The position numbers and the translations under genes were made by a program. The notes under the pieces are model-generated. The model ran no database searches. It worked only from the letters and a program-made list of their open reading frames with translations, and was not told the DNA's origin. Below are positions 61,901-64,000 of a stretch of DNA of 64,000 nucleotides, one piece after another. Numbering within the stretch: position 1 is the first letter of the stretch; each line of letters starts with the position of its first letter. The stretch comes from Panagrolaimus kolymaensis (Eukaryota; Nematoda; Chromadorea; Rhabditida; Panagrolaimidae). The stretch covers positions 1 through 64,000 of the forward strand of contig JAJQJQ010000125.1 of assembly GCA_028622995.1 (NCBI GenBank), read 5' to 3'.

Positions 61901-64000
61901 ACTGTAATCCATAAATTTTATAAACACTTGCTTCAAGCTTTGATGCAAGAAATTAATGAATCTCGTTTTGAATTAGGGATTGAATTGGAGATATGGATTT
62001 TTTGTTCCAAATATTTTTCTTATATTTTATAAGAAATAATGCCAAGAGGATTTTGGATTCCCCCCGCTGGATGAACCTCAACTGTGATCGATTAATTATT
62101 TATGAAGCATTGAGACAATTTAATCGAATTTAAAACTTATTGAATTAGAAAAAAAATTGCAAAAGAAAAGTGCTTTATTTTTATGATTTTTTATGTATTT
62201 TTACATCCATTTTCAATGATATTTTTCCAAACGCATCCTTTGGTGACGATTTGGAAGCAACCAAAAATTAAACTTAAAGCAAAAAATGTTTTGATAAAGG
62301 AAAAAAAATTCCAAAATCATAAGTAATGAAACTTATAAAAAACTTTGTTTATCACAAGTGATAAATCACATAAAAAGCTACAAAATCGGTAACATATTTC
62401 TTTAGTAAAAGATAAGGCTCAAATCGAGTTATGTGGCTTTGAAATTTAAAAACCAACATTAAATATTCAAATTTTTAAGTTTTGAATTAGAATTTTTTTT
62501 TTCAAAGTTTTTTTCTTTTAATTATTTATTATTAAATATATTAAAATTATTCCCAAGAGGATTTTGAGCTCCGTCCATTGGAAGTATCTCAATCGATGAA
62601 CTTTTTTTGATGAACACATGTATCAAGCTTAAAAATTAGTGAATCTCGTTTTGAATTAGGGATTGAATTGGAGATATGGATTTTTTGTTCCAAATATTTT
62701 TCTTATATTTTATAAGAAATAATGCCAAGAGGATTTTGGATTCCCCCGCTGGATGAACCTCAACTGTAATCCATAAATTTTATAAACACTTGCTTCAAGC
62801 TTTGATGCAAGAAATTAATGAATCTCGTTTTGAATTAGGGATTGAATTGGAGATATGGATTTTTTGTTCCAAATATTTTTCTTATATTTTATAAGAAATA
62901 ATGCCAAGAGGATTTTGGATTCCCCCCGCTGGATGAACCTCAACTGTAATCCATAAATTTTATAAACACTTGCTTCAAGCTTTGATGCAAGGAATTAATG
63001 AATCTCATTTTGAATTAGGGATTGAATTGGAGATATGGATTTTTTGCTCCAAATATTTTTCTTATATTTTATAAGAAATAATGCCAAGAGGATTTTGGAT
63101 TCCCCCCGCTGGATGAACCTCAACTGTAATCCATAAATTTTATAAACACTTGCTTCAAGCTTTGATGCAAGAAATTAATGAATCTCGTTTTGAATTAGGG
63201 ATTGAATTGGAGATATGGATTTTTTGTTCCAAATATTTTTCTTATATTTTATAAGAAATAATGCCAAGAGGATTTTGGATTCCCCCCGCTGGATGAACCT
63301 CAACTGTGATCGATTAATTATTTATGAAGCATTGAGACAATTTAATCGAATTTAAAACTTATTGAATTAGAAAAAAAATTGCAAAAGAAAAGTGCTTTAT
63401 TTTTATGATTTTTTATGTATTTTTACATCCATTTTCAATGATATTTTTCCAAACGCATCCTTTGGTGACGATTTGGAAGCAACCAAAAATTAAACTTAAA
63501 GCAAAAAATGTTTTGATAAAGGAAAAAAAATTCCAAAATCATAAGTAATGAAACTTATAAAAAACTTTGTTTATCACAAGTGATAAATCACATAAAAAGC
63601 TACAAAATCGGTAACATATTTCTTTAGTAAAAGATAAGGCTCAAATCGAGTTATGTGGCTTTGAAATTTAAAAACCAACATTAAATATTCAAATTTTTAA
63701 GTTTTGAATTAGAATTTTTTTTTTCAAAGTTTTTTTCTTTTAATTATTTATTATTAAATATATTAAAATTATTCCCAAGAGGATTTTGAGCTCCGTCCAT
63801 TGGAAGTATCTCAATCGATGAACTTTTTTTGATGAACACATGTATCAAGCTTAAAAATTAGTGAATCTCGTTTTGAATTAGGGATTGAATTGGAGATATG
63901 GATTTTTTGTTCCAAATATTTTTCTTATATTTTATAAGAAATAATGCCAAGAGGATTTTGGATTCCCCCGCTGGATGAACCTCAACTGTAATCCATAAAT
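52903..64000. repeat. Right satellite array, same family as the left array
   Basis: Satellite resumes at CTTCAAGC, in the middle of a monomer, directly after the retroelement. Spacers start at 53238, 54282, 55326, 56369, 57413, 58636, 59319, 60002, 61224, 62086 and 63308. Block lengths are 1044, 1044, 1043, 1044, 1223, 683, 683, 1222, 862 and 1222 bp. The two 683-bp blocks carry only the single partial monomer that the spacer itself requires (k = 0). No gene is visible. The array runs off the right edge in mid-monomer. Confidence 0.97.
53238..57412. repeat. Run of four 1044-bp higher-order blocks
   Basis: Spacers at 53238, 54282, 55326 and 56369 lie 1043-1044 bp apart, to 57413. The last left-hand block (31944-32987) is also 1044 bp, so the retroelement interrupts a run of this block type. 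Confidence 0.8.

Overview
The window is a block of AT-rich satellite DNA from a eukaryote, almost certainly an invertebrate animal, interrupted by one compound Penelope-like retroelement (PLE). The retroelement has an N-terminal GIY-YIG nuclease with a CCHH-type Zn ligand set, a CxC linker and a C-terminal reverse transcriptase. That is the domain order described for the Naiad clade of invertebrate PLEs. A 53-bp GT-AG intron on the minus strand also fits a small-intron invertebrate (nematode is plausible, not shown). I recognise no host single-copy genes, rRNA, tRNA or bacterial features.

Layout. 1-33674: satellite array of ~180-bp monomers punctuated by 26 copies of a 593-bp spacer. 33675-52902: the PLE. 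52903-64000: the same satellite resumes, with 11 more spacers. Spacer-to-spacer distances are quantised as 683 + 180k bp (k = 0 to 6), so this is a higher-order repeat with a variable monomer number.

The PLE has the usual compound architecture. It starts with an inverted 938-bp segment (33675-34612). A 5'-truncated copy follows (from 34613), then three complete head-to-tail units of exactly 5016 bp, and a partial end at 52902. Each unit carries (i) a 925-codon GIY-YIG/RT frame on +, (ii) a convergent, predicted two-exon gene on - encoding a coiled-coil/RRM-like protein that resembles ORF1-type proteins of other non-LTR elements, and (iii) a ~1.4-kb pseudo-LTR/leader. The units are virtually identical; I noticed one difference, at 41653.

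The likely undescribed material is in the pseudo-LTR. First, all parts of a hammerhead ribozyme are present (CUGAUGA, GAAA, a UH site and three complementary helices), but in a strand order that cannot nest within one unit. It can nest only as a pseudoknot or between two tandem units. Second, three successive three-way-junction folds lie just downstream; the third has diverged in sequence while keeping all its stems through compensatory changes. Third, a GC-rich hairpin leader carries a short ATG frame and overlaps the start of the RT frame, which has no in-frame ATG. As I recall, Naiad elements have been described as lacking canonical hammerheads, so a permuted one would be new.

Inferred working: transcription from the pseudo-LTR gives unit or multimer RNA, the ribozyme may process multimers, the structured folds may mark the RNA for RT, and the GIY-YIG nuclease nicks target DNA for target-primed reverse transcription. 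The antisense gene may supply a nucleic-acid-binding partner.
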